64,000 bases of DNA from an uncultured Bacteroidales bacterium (GTDB lineage Bacteria > Bacteroidota > Bacteroidia > Bacteroidales > Paludibacteraceae). The position numbers and the translations under genes were made by a program. The notes under the pieces are model-generated. The model saw only the letters and a program-made list of their open reading frames with translations. It was not told the DNA's origin and did no database searches. Within the stretch, counting starts at the first letter, position 1, and the number at the start of each line of letters is the position of its first letter. Shown piece by piece: positions 25,984 through 33,634 of this stretch. The stretch covers positions 1 through 64,000 of the forward strand of contig CAKULK010000005.1 of NCBI GenBank assembly GCA_934667275.1, read 5' to 3'.

Positions 25984-26211
25984 TTAAGTAGATGAATGAG
26001 CGTTCCGTTCTGATACAAGTTCCCTGCACATCACGTTTTTTATATTATATCCAAAATTCGCTATCCATGGACTATTCTGTATTAGTCTAAATAGCGCATC
26101 CTTACTATTGCTACCAAATGTAATACCCAACACTTGACAATTCTCAACATCAGAGCATCCATCGGGTGCCATAGTATAACCATCTGTAGTATAAAAAATA
26201 TACTCTTTCAT
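25984..26211 (-). CDS. Small hypothetical protein, 75 residues
   Basis: Begins MKEYIFYTTDGYTMAPDG and continues with DVENCQVLGITFGSNSKDALFRLIQNSPWI, an acidic-aromatic compact domain without signal peptide or membrane segment. It starts 9 bp after the winged-helix/nuclease-like gene, behind an AGGGGAGAT-like purine tract, so the two are probably one transcript. The pairing with a nuclease-like protein would fit a partner or regulatory subunit, but nothing in the sequence proves it. AT-rich like its neighbours. Confidence 0.7.
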   Translation of the reverse strand: MKEYIFYTTDGYTMAPDGCSDVENCQVLGITFGSNSKDALFRLIQNSPWIANFGYNIKNVMCRELVSERNAHSST

Positions 26212-26220
26212 ATCTCCCCT

Positions 26221-26955
26221 TTACAACAATGCATCATTTACTTGTTTCAGACCATTATATTCTTGAACCACTTTGTCATAGGTGCGAAAACAAACACGTT
26301 CTTCTATGGTAGAAAACATGGATACATGCAGTTTGTCTTCAAATTCCTTACGACGACTTTCACTTGCAACAATATAAAAATGTGCATAGAAATCCTGCAG
26401 TTCATAGAACTTAGACAACGAATTTCTTATATCAGTAGTGTGTTCTACCTCATAGAACGCTGTCGGCATGTGCCTCTCTTGATTGAACCAAATGACATCA
26501 ACCGTGCGGGCTTTTTGTAATAATTTAGGATATGTAAATTCCGGCAATACTATTGTATTTGCAAGGGTTTTTAGTGCTTGCCCCATACACAAACGGTTTT
26601 GGTCTTGAGCCGGAATATAGGTTTCCATTCCGCGAAATTTACCTATTTCCGTAAGCAAGCCTTGATAATATCCATGTGTAAACTTCTCTTCACTATTTTT
26701 ATTTCCCAGTTTAAGGTCAAACTTATTCAGTACTTCCGAACGCATATCTTCCAATGCCCATAGACCAGGCTGAATGCGGAAAATATGTCCACTTTGCTGC
26801 ACAATACGTCGTATTGTTGCTTCAGGTGTCTTTGTTCTCCATGCAGATACGTCAACTATCTCATTCAGATGACGCAATGTAGCATAGCCTCCATTCCTGC
26901 GCATAGCGGCTATAACTTGCTGTTCTTGAGTTTTTGTCTGCATAGGGATTTTCAT
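26221..26955 (-). CDS. Winged-helix protein with PD-(D/E)XK-like domain
   Basis: A 244-residue two-domain protein. Residues 8-70 resemble a HARE-type winged helix found fused to restriction-type nucleases (QQVIAAMRRNGGYATLRHL, ATIRRIVQQSG, FRIQPGLWALED). The C-terminal part has a nuclease-like core: RTVDVIWF (Asp153) followed by AFYEVEHTTDIRNSLSKFYEL (Glu169 and Glu171), an E-x-E variant of the usual E-x-K, and a YIVAS strand. It could be a sequence-specific nuclease or a DNA-binding protein with an inactive nuclease fold. It begins 5 bp after the pseudouridine synthase stop and precedes the 75-residue gene. Confidence 0.7.
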   Translation of the reverse strand: MKIPMQTKTQEQQVIAAMRRNGGYATLRHLNEIVDVSAWRTKTPEATIRRIVQQSGHIFRIQPGLWALEDMRSEVLNKFDLKLGNKNSEEKFTHGYYQGLLTEIGKFRGMETYIPAQDQNRLCMGQALKTLANTIVLPEFTYPKLLQKARTVDVIWFNQERHMPTAFYEVEHTTDIRNSLSKFYELQDFYAHFYIVASESRRKEFEDKLHVSMFSTIEERVCFRTYDKVVQEYNGLKQVNDALL

Positions 26956-26960
26956 TATTC

Positions 26961-27683
26961 TTATTTTACTTGGGCTTCGAGGGCGTGCCAGAGGTTGTCG
27001 TCGGGCACGGGGGCAGTGATGGAGATGTCGATGTGGCTGACAGGATGAACGAACTCGATGCGGCGGGCATGAAGGCAGATACCACCGTCCGGGTTGCTGC
27101 GCTTGGCACCGTATTTCAAGTCGCCCTTGATGGGGCAGCCGATAGCCGCCAGTTGGCAGCGTATCTGGTGGTGACGACCCGTCTCGAGGTTAATCTCAAG
27201 CAGCGTATAGCGGTCACCACGGGCAATGGTACGATAGGTAAGGACAGCACGCTTTGCCTCACGGTCAACGGATTTGCCGTCGCGGGTGAGGGGATGCCCC
27301 TCGCTGTCGAAGCGTGTGACGACGTAGGACTTGTTCTGCTGCTCGTTGCGGGTGAGGAAATGCTCGAGGCGTCCCTCCGGTTCGGCGGGCGCATTGGCAA
27401 CGATTGCCCAGTAGGTCTTCTTGATTTCGTTGTGCGACTTGAACATATCGTTAAGCCGCGCCAACGCCTTGCTGGTGCGCGCGAAAAGCACCACCCCGCT
27501 CGTGGGGCGGTCGAGACGATGCGTGACGCCAAGAAAGACCTCGCCTGGCTTGTGGTACTTCTCCTTGATGTATGCCTTGACGGTCTCGGAGAGGGGCGTG
27601 TCGCCCGTCTTGTCGCCCTGCACAATCTCGTTGCACGTCTTGTTGACGGCTATGATATGATTATCTTCGTATAGAATTGTCAT
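26961..27683 (-). CDS. RluA-family pseudouridine synthase
   Basis: Isomerises uridine to pseudouridine in rRNA or tRNA. The 240-residue catalytic domain lacks an N-terminal S4 domain. It has the catalytic signature HRLDRPTSGVVLFARTSKA (active Asp in RLDRP) near residue 56 and the GRHHQIRCQLAAIGCPIKGD motif near 168. The compact length suits TruC or RluA-like enzymes; the target site is unknown. It starts about 70 bp after folK in the same direction, with an 11-bp array between them. Confidence 0.93.
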   Translation of the reverse strand: MTILYEDNHIIAVNKTCNEIVQGDKTGDTPLSETVKAYIKEKYHKPGEVFLGVTHRLDRPTSGVVLFARTSKALARLNDMFKSHNEIKKTYWAIVANAPAEPEGRLEHFLTRNEQQNKSYVVTRFDSEGHPLTRDGKSVDREAKRAVLTYRTIARGDRYTLLEINLETGRHHQIRCQLAAIGCPIKGDLKYGAKRSNPDGGICLHARRIEFVHPVSHIDISITAPVPDDNLWHALEAQVK

Positions 27684-27716
27684 TCGTTTTTATATAATTA
27701 TTTACATTCCATCCTT

Positions 27717-27771
27717 TGCGTATCCATTGCGCATGGGTTGCCTATCCCTTGCTAAAAAGCAGCCGTTTGAC
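27717..27771. repeat. 11-bp-period tandem array, GTCAAACAGCA family, inverted copy
   Basis: Read on the minus strand: GTCAAACGGCT, GCTTTTTAGCA, AGGGATAGGCA, ACCCATGCGCA and ATGGATACGCA. The first two units contain the end of folK (its TAG is in unit 2), so the array has become part of the FolK C-terminus. The AGGGATAGGCA and ACCCATGCGCA units are identical to units of the 45266-45331 array. Confidence 0.88.
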
Positions 27772-28210
27772 CCGACTTAGGCGTTAACATATCTTGATAT
27801 ATTTCGCGTAGCGGCACCATGACGAAGTCGCGTTCCTGCATACGGGGGTGCGGCAGGGTAAGGTCAGGGAAAGAGCAGGGAAGCGGCTCGCCGTTGTCGG
27901 CAAGGCAAAAGAGCAGGTCAATGTCGATGATACGGTCGCGGTACTGCCCATTGACGGACTTCTCGGTACGCCCCATGGCGCGCTCAATGTCCTGCGTGAC
28001 AGCGAGTAAGGCGCGGGGCGAGAGCGAGGTGCGGAACGACACGACGATGTTGACAAAGGCGTTGTCGGACACGAAACCCACGGGCGCGCTATGGTAGGGC
28101 GCAGAACAGCGTAGCATCTCCCCGACCCGCTCGCGGAGCAGGCTGAGGGCAGTGCGGATATTTGCGTCGCGGTCGCCCAAGTTGGTTCCTATGCCGAGGT
28201 AGGCAATCAT
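27752..28210 (-). CDS. folK: 2-amino-4-hydroxy-6-hydroxymethyldihydropteridine diphosphokinase
   Basis: Transfers pyrophosphate from ATP to 6-hydroxymethyl-dihydropterin in folate synthesis. The 152 residues show the N-terminal YLGIGTNLGDRDANI, then YHSAPVGFVSDNAFVNIVV, the ATP site FRTSLSPRALLAVTQDIERAMGR, YRDRIIDIDLLF and LPHPRMQERDFVMVPL. The last few residues come from the 11-bp array, which overlaps its stop codon. Its ATG overlaps the phosphoesterase stop (ATGA). Confidence 0.95.
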   Translation of the reverse strand: MIAYLGIGTNLGDRDANIRTALSLLRERVGEMLRCSAPYHSAPVGFVSDNAFVNIVVSFRTSLSPRALLAVTQDIERAMGRTEKSVNGQYRDRIIDIDLLFCLADNGEPLPCSFPDLTLPHPRMQERDFVMVPLREIYQDMLTPKSGQTAAF

Positions 28211-29103
28211 TTGCTTTGCTTGACGGCAACAAAGTGATAATCAATGTCTTCACCCATATCTACCACCATATAGAAAGGCGTCTTTTCGATGTCCTGCATG
28301 GTATCGACGATGATACAGGTCGTGCCCTTGATTTCGGTTACCTCGCGAGAGTGGTCGTGCCCCGTCCAGACCATATCTATATGGTGCTTCTCCATGAGGT
28401 TGAGGAGTGCATAGACCTCTTCGAGGGGGTAGTTGGAGGTATGCCCCTGCGATGAGTCGCGTTTGAAGAATGATGTGTGGGTGCATACGACACGATGGCG
28501 GAACGGCTGATTGTCAGCCCATTGCAGCACCTCACGCAGCCATGCGAGTTGCTTGGAACCCATGGTGCCTTCGGAGGAGTCGAGGACGATATAGAGGTCC
28601 TGCTTGCCCGCGGGCGTGCGCACGATGAAGTAGTAGGTGCTCGTCTTGAAGAACTTGCGGTAGAGGTTCCACTGGTTGAAATAGATGTCGTGGTTGCCGA
28701 TGACCGGCATGAGCGTGTCGGCTTTGGCGGGGTCGCGCGGCACGTCGGTGAGGGCAGATACCATGAAATCATAGTGGTTCTGCGCGTTGATGAAGTCGCC
28801 GAGAAGGAGTGCGACAGGGCACTTGAGGTCGGCGTGGTAGTCGGAGATGAAGGTCTCCCAGTTGCGGCGCGTGGAGTCGATGTGAATATCAGTGCCCACA
28901 TAGACGCGGTAGTCCTCGTTGAGGGCGTTGATGACAGAGACACCGTGTTCGGCGTTGTAGGCTTGTGATTCCTCGAACCGCAGGTCGATACGCGGGGACG
29001 ACCCCGCTACCATGCCGATGATGTCGTAGTTGCTCGTGTCCGGGTTGCAGGCGGCAAACGCAAGGAGTGCCACGAGGGGCAGTGTGCGATATATACTCTT
29101 CAT
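28207..29103 (-). CDS. Calcineurin-like metallophosphoesterase lipoprotein
   Basis: Exported phosphoesterase of 298 residues with a lipoprotein signal (MKSIYRTLPLVALLAFAAC). The dinuclear metal site is visible: GTDIHID, ALLLGDFINAQ, VIGNHDIYF (the GNHD box), CTHTSFF and WTGHDHSR. It would hydrolyse a phosphoester in the periplasm or at the outer membrane; the substrate is unknown. The ATG at 29103 is chosen because it starts the signal peptide. It lies 20 bp after the barrel-like gene and overlaps folK. Confidence 0.9.
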   Translation of the reverse strand: MKSIYRTLPLVALLAFAACNPDTSNYDIIGMVAGSSPRIDLRFEESQAYNAEHGVSVINALNEDYRVYVGTDIHIDSTRRNWETFISDYHADLKCPVALLLGDFINAQNHYDFMVSALTDVPRDPAKADTLMPVIGNHDIYFNQWNLYRKFFKTSTYYFIVRTPAGKQDLYIVLDSSEGTMGSKQLAWLREVLQWADNQPFRHRVVCTHTSFFKRDSSQGHTSNYPLEEVYALLNLMEKHHIDMVWTGHDHSREVTEIKGTTCIIVDTMQDIEKTPFYMVVDMGEDIDYHFVAVKQSK

Positions 29104-29123
29104 AATCAATTGCTTGTGATGGT

Positions 29124-29837
29124 TTAGAAACAATATTCAGCCCCTACGCGGACTTCGGCTCCGTAGTAGGTGGCGTTGAGGTGGAAGTGTCCGGTGGGTT
29201 TGCACTCGGCAGAGAGACGCACGCGCCAATGGTCGGTGGGGTCGTACCAGCCGCCAAGCATAAACAGCGGTTGCCAAACGCGCTCAATCTGGTAGTTGTC
29301 CATATTGGAGACGCAAAGGCTGATGTTCCAAGGCGAGGTCTGCGGGCGCACAAAGCCCTCAACGCGGTAGAGGACATTGAAGGGTTCGCAGATGATGGAC
29401 TCGGTGGAGTGCCACTCATACGGCTGGCGAATGATGAGACGCGTGGACATACCCAGTTGAATACTAACGTATTGCATGCGGTAGCCGATGGAGATGGCGT
29501 GGAGCGCTTCGTTGAAAGCGTCGCGCGTGATGAGGCGTGCCATGAGGCGGTCTTCGAGGAACATCTCGCCGACCGGCAGGGCGAACTTGGGACGCATCTG
29601 GACGCCGAAAGCATAGAAATTGGCGGTACTCATGCGGATGTCCGCTTGCATCTCAAAGTGCTGATTGATAGGCATAAAGGCATCAATATCGAAGTTGCCC
29701 ATGGAGCCGTAGGTTTGGTTGTGGCCGTAGCCCGCGTGGAGCGAAATGCTGTAGCGCGAGTCGCCGGGTTGGATTTGCGCCATCGCCATAAGGGGCAGAA
29801 GGGCAAGGGTGAAAAGTAGTTTTCTATTCATCTTCAT
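29124..29837 (-). CDS. Outer-membrane beta-barrel-like protein
   Basis: A 237-residue protein with a signal peptide (MKMNRKLLFTLALLPLMAMA, cleaved before QIQPGD). The rest shows alternating hydrophobic and polar strands with aromatic girdles, ending in EVRVGAEYCF with a C-terminal Phe typical of outer-membrane barrels. No conserved domain was recognised. It lies between mutS2 and the phosphoesterase in one minus-strand run. Two ATG codons, two residues apart, could serve as start. Confidence 0.75.
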   Translation of the reverse strand: MKMNRKLLFTLALLPLMAMAQIQPGDSRYSISLHAGYGHNQTYGSMGNFDIDAFMPINQHFEMQADIRMSTANFYAFGVQMRPKFALPVGEMFLEDRLMARLITRDAFNEALHAISIGYRMQYVSIQLGMSTRLIIRQPYEWHSTESIICEPFNVLYRVEGFVRPQTSPWNISLCVSNMDNYQIERVWQPLFMLGGWYDPTDHWRVRLSAECKPTGHFHLNATYYGAEVRVGAEYCF

Positions 29838-29855
29838 ATTGTTTGTTTTCGTTGT

Positions 29856-32180
29856 TCAGAGTTCTACAATGGTTATTCCCGCTCCGCCGCGGTCGGGGTC
29901 GCCGTCGTGGAAAGTGAGGGTGCCCGTGCCGAGACGCTGCATGGTTTTCCTGCGCTGTTCGAGGTAGTCGCGCACCACCTGCTTGAGGGCTCCCGTGCCT
30001 GTGCCGTGGAGAATGGCGACCTGTTCGGCACCCACCATGATGGCATCGTCCATATACGCCATGACGATATTGAGGGCTTCGTCGGCACGCAGTCCGCGTA
30101 TGTCGAGTTCGCGCGAGAAGGAGAGTTTGCGTCGGCGCATCTCGTCCGCCACATTCGCCGAGACAAGACGCGGCTTGTGGGTGTTGGTCTCCTGAATAAG
30201 GCGCGCGGGGTCCTTGGTCAGCACGCGAAGGTCGCTAAGGTCGCGCAGCACTTTGTCCTGCTTGGTTGTCGCGGGTCTATCGCGGGTCGGTCGCGGGTCG
30301 GCAACCCGTTTCTTGAGTTGCTCCACCTTGCGGCGCGCCTGCTGCGTGGCGGTCTTTTCCGCCTTCGCCTCTTTGATTTCGCGGATGGTGCGCTCGATGG
30401 TGGCGTTACTCTGGCGGAGGAGGTCGGCAGCCTGCTGGTTCGCCTCGTTGAGGATGTCTTTGCGCTTCTGCTTGAGCCCCGCAATCTCGGACTCGTAGTA
30501 GGCGATTTTCTCCTCGAGGTGCTTCTCGCGCAGGCGGATATTCTGGCGTTTGTTCTCCCAATACCGCTTGTCGCGGGCGATGTCCTGCAGTTGCTTGTCG
30601 TAGTCGATATGCTCCTCGCCGACGATGTCCGTGGCGCGGCGGATGATGCTGTCGGGCAGCCCAATCTGCCGTGCAATCTCGATGGCGAAACTGCTACCCG
30701 CCTGACCTATAGACAATTGGAAGAGCGGTCGCAGTTGTCCGCGGTCGTAGAGCATGGCTCCGTTGACGATGCCAGGGGTCTGCTCGGCGAGGTGCTTGAG
30801 GTTGGTGTAGTGGGTGGTGATGACGCCAAAGGCACCCTGTTCGTTGAGTTGCGTGAGCACCGCCTCGGCGATGGCACCACCGATGAGGGGCTCTGTGCCC
30901 GTACCAAACTCGTCTATCAACAGGAGCGTGCGCGCGTCCGCATGACGCACGAAGTACTTCATGTTGCGCAGGTGCGAGGAGTAGGTGGAGAGGTCGTCCT
31001 CGATACTCTGCTCGTCGCCAATATCCAACATCAGTTGCGTGAACAAGCCCATACGGCTTGCCTCGCCCATCGGCACGGGCAGCCCGCATTGGAGCATATA
31101 CTGCAAGAGGGCTACCGTCTTGAGACACACCGACTTACCGCCCGCGTTGGGTCCGCTGATGACCAGAATGCGTTGATTGCTATGGAGGCGGATGGTGAGC
31201 GGGACGACGTTCTTGCCTTGGCGGCGGAACGTGAGCAGCAACACAGGGTGGTGCGCCTCGTGCCAGTCCAGCAAGGGTTCGTCTGCGAAGTCGGGCACAA
31301 TGGCACCGAGATCTATGGAGAAGAGTGCCTTGGCGCGGAGGAAGTCCACCTCGCCGAGGAAGGTTTCCGAGTCCAATATCTGCGGTACTTCAGGACGGAG
31401 CATAGTTGTGATTTCCAACAAGATACGCATACGCTCACGACGTTCTTCGCCCTCTAATTCGCGAATACGGTTGTTCGCCTCCACCACCTGTTGCGGCTCG
31501 ATAAAGACGGTCTTGCCCGTGGCTGACTCGTCGTGCACGATACCGCCAATCTTGCGTTTGTATGCGGGCGGTACGGGCAGTACCAACCGCCCTTCGCGCA
31601 TAGTGGGGGCGGCGTCTTTGTCGAGAATACCGTCGGCCTGCGCCTGACGGAGAATGCTGTTGAGGGCGCGAGAGACGGAGCCTTGTGAGCGGGTTATCTC
31701 GGCGCGGATACGTGCCAATTCGGGCGAGGCAGAGTCTTTGAGACGACCGTAACGGTCTAATAATCTGTCAATTTCGGTAACGATATGCCCTAACGTGTTA
31801 CCCGTGGTAAGTGCGCTGAGTACAGGAAACCGCTCCTGGTCTAGAGTGCGGAAGAACCGCTCCACCTGCGCCACGTAGTCTAATGTCTTGCGAAGTGAGA
31901 AGAGTTCCGCCTCGTCCAAGAACAGCCCCTCGATGCGGATACGCGACAATGCCTCGCGCAGGTCGTAAATCTCGCCGTGCGGGAAGGAGAGCGACGCGTC
32001 TTGCAGCACCGTCATCATCTCACGCGCGCGTATAAGGAGGTGCCGGATAGTCTCGTAGTTGGTCTGCCACGCCATGGCATCTACATGTTCGCGCCCGAGG
32101 GGCGACATACAGCAACCCTGCAAGCCATTGCGAATGACCTGAAAATCAATCTTTTGTTCTATGTTCTCCGGATATGTCAC
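29856..32180 (-). CDS. mutS2: Endonuclease MutS2
   Basis: MutS-family ATPase with a C-terminal Smr domain, 774 residues, linked in other bacteria to suppression of recombination and to splitting of collided ribosomes. The Walker A motif GPNAGGKS lies near 340 and Walker B LLLIDEFGTGTEP near 420. A long coiled region (about 515-620) precedes the Smr domain at about 690-774 (LDIRGLRADEALNIVMAYMDDA, ILHGTGTGALKQVVRDYL). It starts with GTG, whose G is the last base of the upstream stop codon. Residues 628-638 are encoded by three tandem copies of the 11-bp unit found in intergenic arrays here. Confidence 0.95.
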   Translation of the reverse strand: MTYPENIEQKIDFQVIRNGLQGCCMSPLGREHVDAMAWQTNYETIRHLLIRAREMMTVLQDASLSFPHGEIYDLREALSRIRIEGLFLDEAELFSLRKTLDYVAQVERFFRTLDQERFPVLSALTTGNTLGHIVTEIDRLLDRYGRLKDSASPELARIRAEITRSQGSVSRALNSILRQAQADGILDKDAAPTMREGRLVLPVPPAYKRKIGGIVHDESATGKTVFIEPQQVVEANNRIRELEGEERRERMRILLEITTMLRPEVPQILDSETFLGEVDFLRAKALFSIDLGAIVPDFADEPLLDWHEAHHPVLLLTFRRQGKNVVPLTIRLHSNQRILVISGPNAGGKSVCLKTVALLQYMLQCGLPVPMGEASRMGLFTQLMLDIGDEQSIEDDLSTYSSHLRNMKYFVRHADARTLLLIDEFGTGTEPLIGGAIAEAVLTQLNEQGAFGVITTHYTNLKHLAEQTPGIVNGAMLYDRGQLRPLFQLSIGQAGSSFAIEIARQIGLPDSIIRRATDIVGEEHIDYDKQLQDIARDKRYWENKRQNIRLREKHLEEKIAYYESEIAGLKQKRKDILNEANQQAADLLRQSNATIERTIREIKEAKAEKTATQQARRKVEQLKKRVADPRPTRDRPATTKQDKVLRDLSDLRVLTKDPARLIQETNTHKPRLVSANVADEMRRRKLSFSRELDIRGLRADEALNIVMAYMDDAIMVGAEQVAILHGTGTGALKQVVRDYLEQRRKTMQRLGTGTLTFHDGDPDRGGAGITIVEL
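30267..30299. repeat. GACCCGCGAYA 11-bp array inside mutS2, 3 units
   Basis: Read on the minus strand: GACCCGCGACC, GACCCGCGATA and GACCCGCGACA. The 33 bp stay in frame and encode DPRPTRDRPAT (residues 628-638), in the linker between the coiled region and the Smr domain. The unit equals those of the intergenic arrays at 11316 and 40197. Confidence 0.9.
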
Positions 32181-32473
32181 TACCCTAATAATCGTATATC
32201 TTTCAGCACATCAGCGTGCGCTGCCTCGTTCAACTTTCTGACCACCTCGTGCCGCACCTCAAACAACTGCGACCGCAATGCCGCGGAGCGGATATGCACC
32301 AGCAGCACGCCGTTCTTCACCTCCATCTGCCCCGTCAGTTGTGCCACCGTGGGACCTAATACCTGCGGCCACAACTCCACCACCTTGCGCTCCAGAAGGG
32401 GCGTTTCCAGAGCCGAACCATGAATGAAATCCGCCAGCAATTCGCCTATGGAATATGCCTTGTGTATCTCCAT
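32180..32473 (-). CDS. DUF721 (DciA-like) protein
   Basis: A 97-residue protein, MEIHKAYSIGELLADFIHGSAL, with the DUF721 pattern: a helix, then VVELWPQVLGPTVAQLTGQ, and the strands GVLLVHIRSAALRSQL and EVVRKLNEA. Members include DciA, the ancestral loader of the replicative helicase. Short Bacteroidota versions are common, and a role in helicase loading is inferred. The ATG at 32473 is preferred to a longer frame running back into the glucosaminidase gene. It shares one base with each flanking gene. Confidence 0.85.
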   Translation of the reverse strand: MEIHKAYSIGELLADFIHGSALETPLLERKVVELWPQVLGPTVAQLTGQMEVKNGVLLVHIRSAALRSQLFEVRHEVVRKLNEAAHADVLKDIRLLG

Positions 32474-33459
32474 CAGCGCAAGTCTAAACGTTGGTAGGTT
32501 GTGAGCGGCGTGCCATAAGGAATGCCGTTGAGTTTGTAGAGGCTCTTGAGTTTGATACCGTACTTTTGGGCAAGCCCCCATGCGGTATCCCCCGGCTTGA
32601 GATAGCAGGAGGCGTGATGGCGGTCCGCACGATTTTTTTTTGCATATATATATACAAGGTCTCCTTCCTCCAGCTCGCGAGTATCAAGGGCGTCATTGTA
32701 GCGGCGTAACGTGCGCTCATACATATTCAGATAGTCGGCCAACGATGCAAACGTGTCACCCGCGCCCGCCACGATATAGCGCACACCATTGCGATGTCCG
32801 GACTTGTGGTTGGCAAACAATTCCACATCTTCCATTGGAGGTGCCACGTAATCGTCCTCCATATTTTGGTCGGCAAAGGCAATATTCTCGTTTTTGCCCC
32901 CTTCCACAAATGCCGTATCCTGCAAACTGACCGCCCCGGATGCCACTAACACGGCGTCAAAAGTGAGACGGTTGAGGTCGTAGGTTTCAATGAGACGTAT
33001 CAGTTTTTCGGGGTACTTCGGATCGGTGGCATAACCGCAAGCCTTCAACCCGTATGCCCAATTCTTGTAGTCGCCAATCGGCAGACTGAACAGACTCTCA
33101 TAACGCTTGCGTTTGAGAAAAAGCGAGTGGTCTTCATAAGAGTCACGGACATCGGCATAGCGTCGGAAACACTCGTTTTTTGTCTCGTCATTATGCGCAT
33201 AAGTTCGTCCGGGCCAATCGGACGTGCATTTCACCCCAAAATGGTTGTTCGCCTTGACCGCCAACTCCGACTTGCCCGCTGAGGACTCCAAAAGCCCCTG
33301 TGCCATCGTGATAGCAGCAGGTACTTTGTGTTTGCGTTGCTGTTCTATCGCCATATCGCGGTATTTGGCGATATAGTCCAAATAGGCAGGATTTTGCGAT
33401 TGAGCCATCAGACTCATCGTCAAAACACTCCCACAAATTGCGACAAAAAGACGTTTCAT
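32473..33459 (-). CDS. Glucosaminidase with two LysM domains
   Basis: Secreted peptidoglycan hydrolase of 328 residues: signal peptide (1-19, ending SLMAQ), glucosaminidase domain (about 25-165; PAAITMAQGLLESSAGKSELAVKANNHFGVKC contains the catalytic Glu) and two LysM modules at about 228-275 (YIVAGAGDTFASLADYLNM) and 283-328 (YLKPGDTAWGLAQKYGI). It probably cleaves glycan strands during growth or separation. It has its own promoter, divergent from the glycan locus, and starts the long minus-strand run through DUF721 and mutS2. Confidence 0.93.
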   Translation of the reverse strand: MKRLFVAICGSVLTMSLMAQSQNPAYLDYIAKYRDMAIEQQRKHKVPAAITMAQGLLESSAGKSELAVKANNHFGVKCTSDWPGRTYAHNDETKNECFRRYADVRDSYEDHSLFLKRKRYESLFSLPIGDYKNWAYGLKACGYATDPKYPEKLIRLIETYDLNRLTFDAVLVASGAVSLQDTAFVEGGKNENIAFADQNMEDDYVAPPMEDVELFANHKSGHRNGVRYIVAGAGDTFASLADYLNMYERTLRRYNDALDTRELEEGDLVYIYAKKNRADRHHASCYLKPGDTAWGLAQKYGIKLKSLYKLNGIPYGTPLTTYQRLDLR

Positions 33460-33477
33460 TCCATATTATTTTGCCTG

Positions 33478-33508
33478 CAAAGGTACGATTTTTTCCGCAC
33501 ATACACAA
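33478..33508 (-). promoter_or_regulatory. Promoter of the glucosaminidase run
   Basis: On the minus strand, TTG (33506-33508), 20 nt, then TACCTTTG (33478-33485), 19 bp before the ATG. Confidence 0.8.
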
Positions 33509-33573
33509 ACCTCTTTCGAAAAAATATAGGACGGGTAAGATACTTGCCGCTTGGAGCGGTAATGCAAAAAGGT

Positions 33574-33604
33574 TTGGTTAATCAAGAAAAAAGCAGTACC
33601 TTTG
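33574..33604 (+). promoter_or_regulatory. Promoter of the glycan locus
   Basis: TTG at 33574-33576, 20 nt, then TACCTTTG at 33597-33604, 31 bp before the wbsX-like ATG. Confidence 0.8.
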
Positions 33605-33634
33605 TCGGGAAAAAGAAAATTGAGATAGAAGACT

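Noticed and set aside
29907..31457. 516-codon frame opposite mutS2
   Set aside because: Shadow of a GC-rich coding strand; the translated product has no domain and would require losing mutS2.
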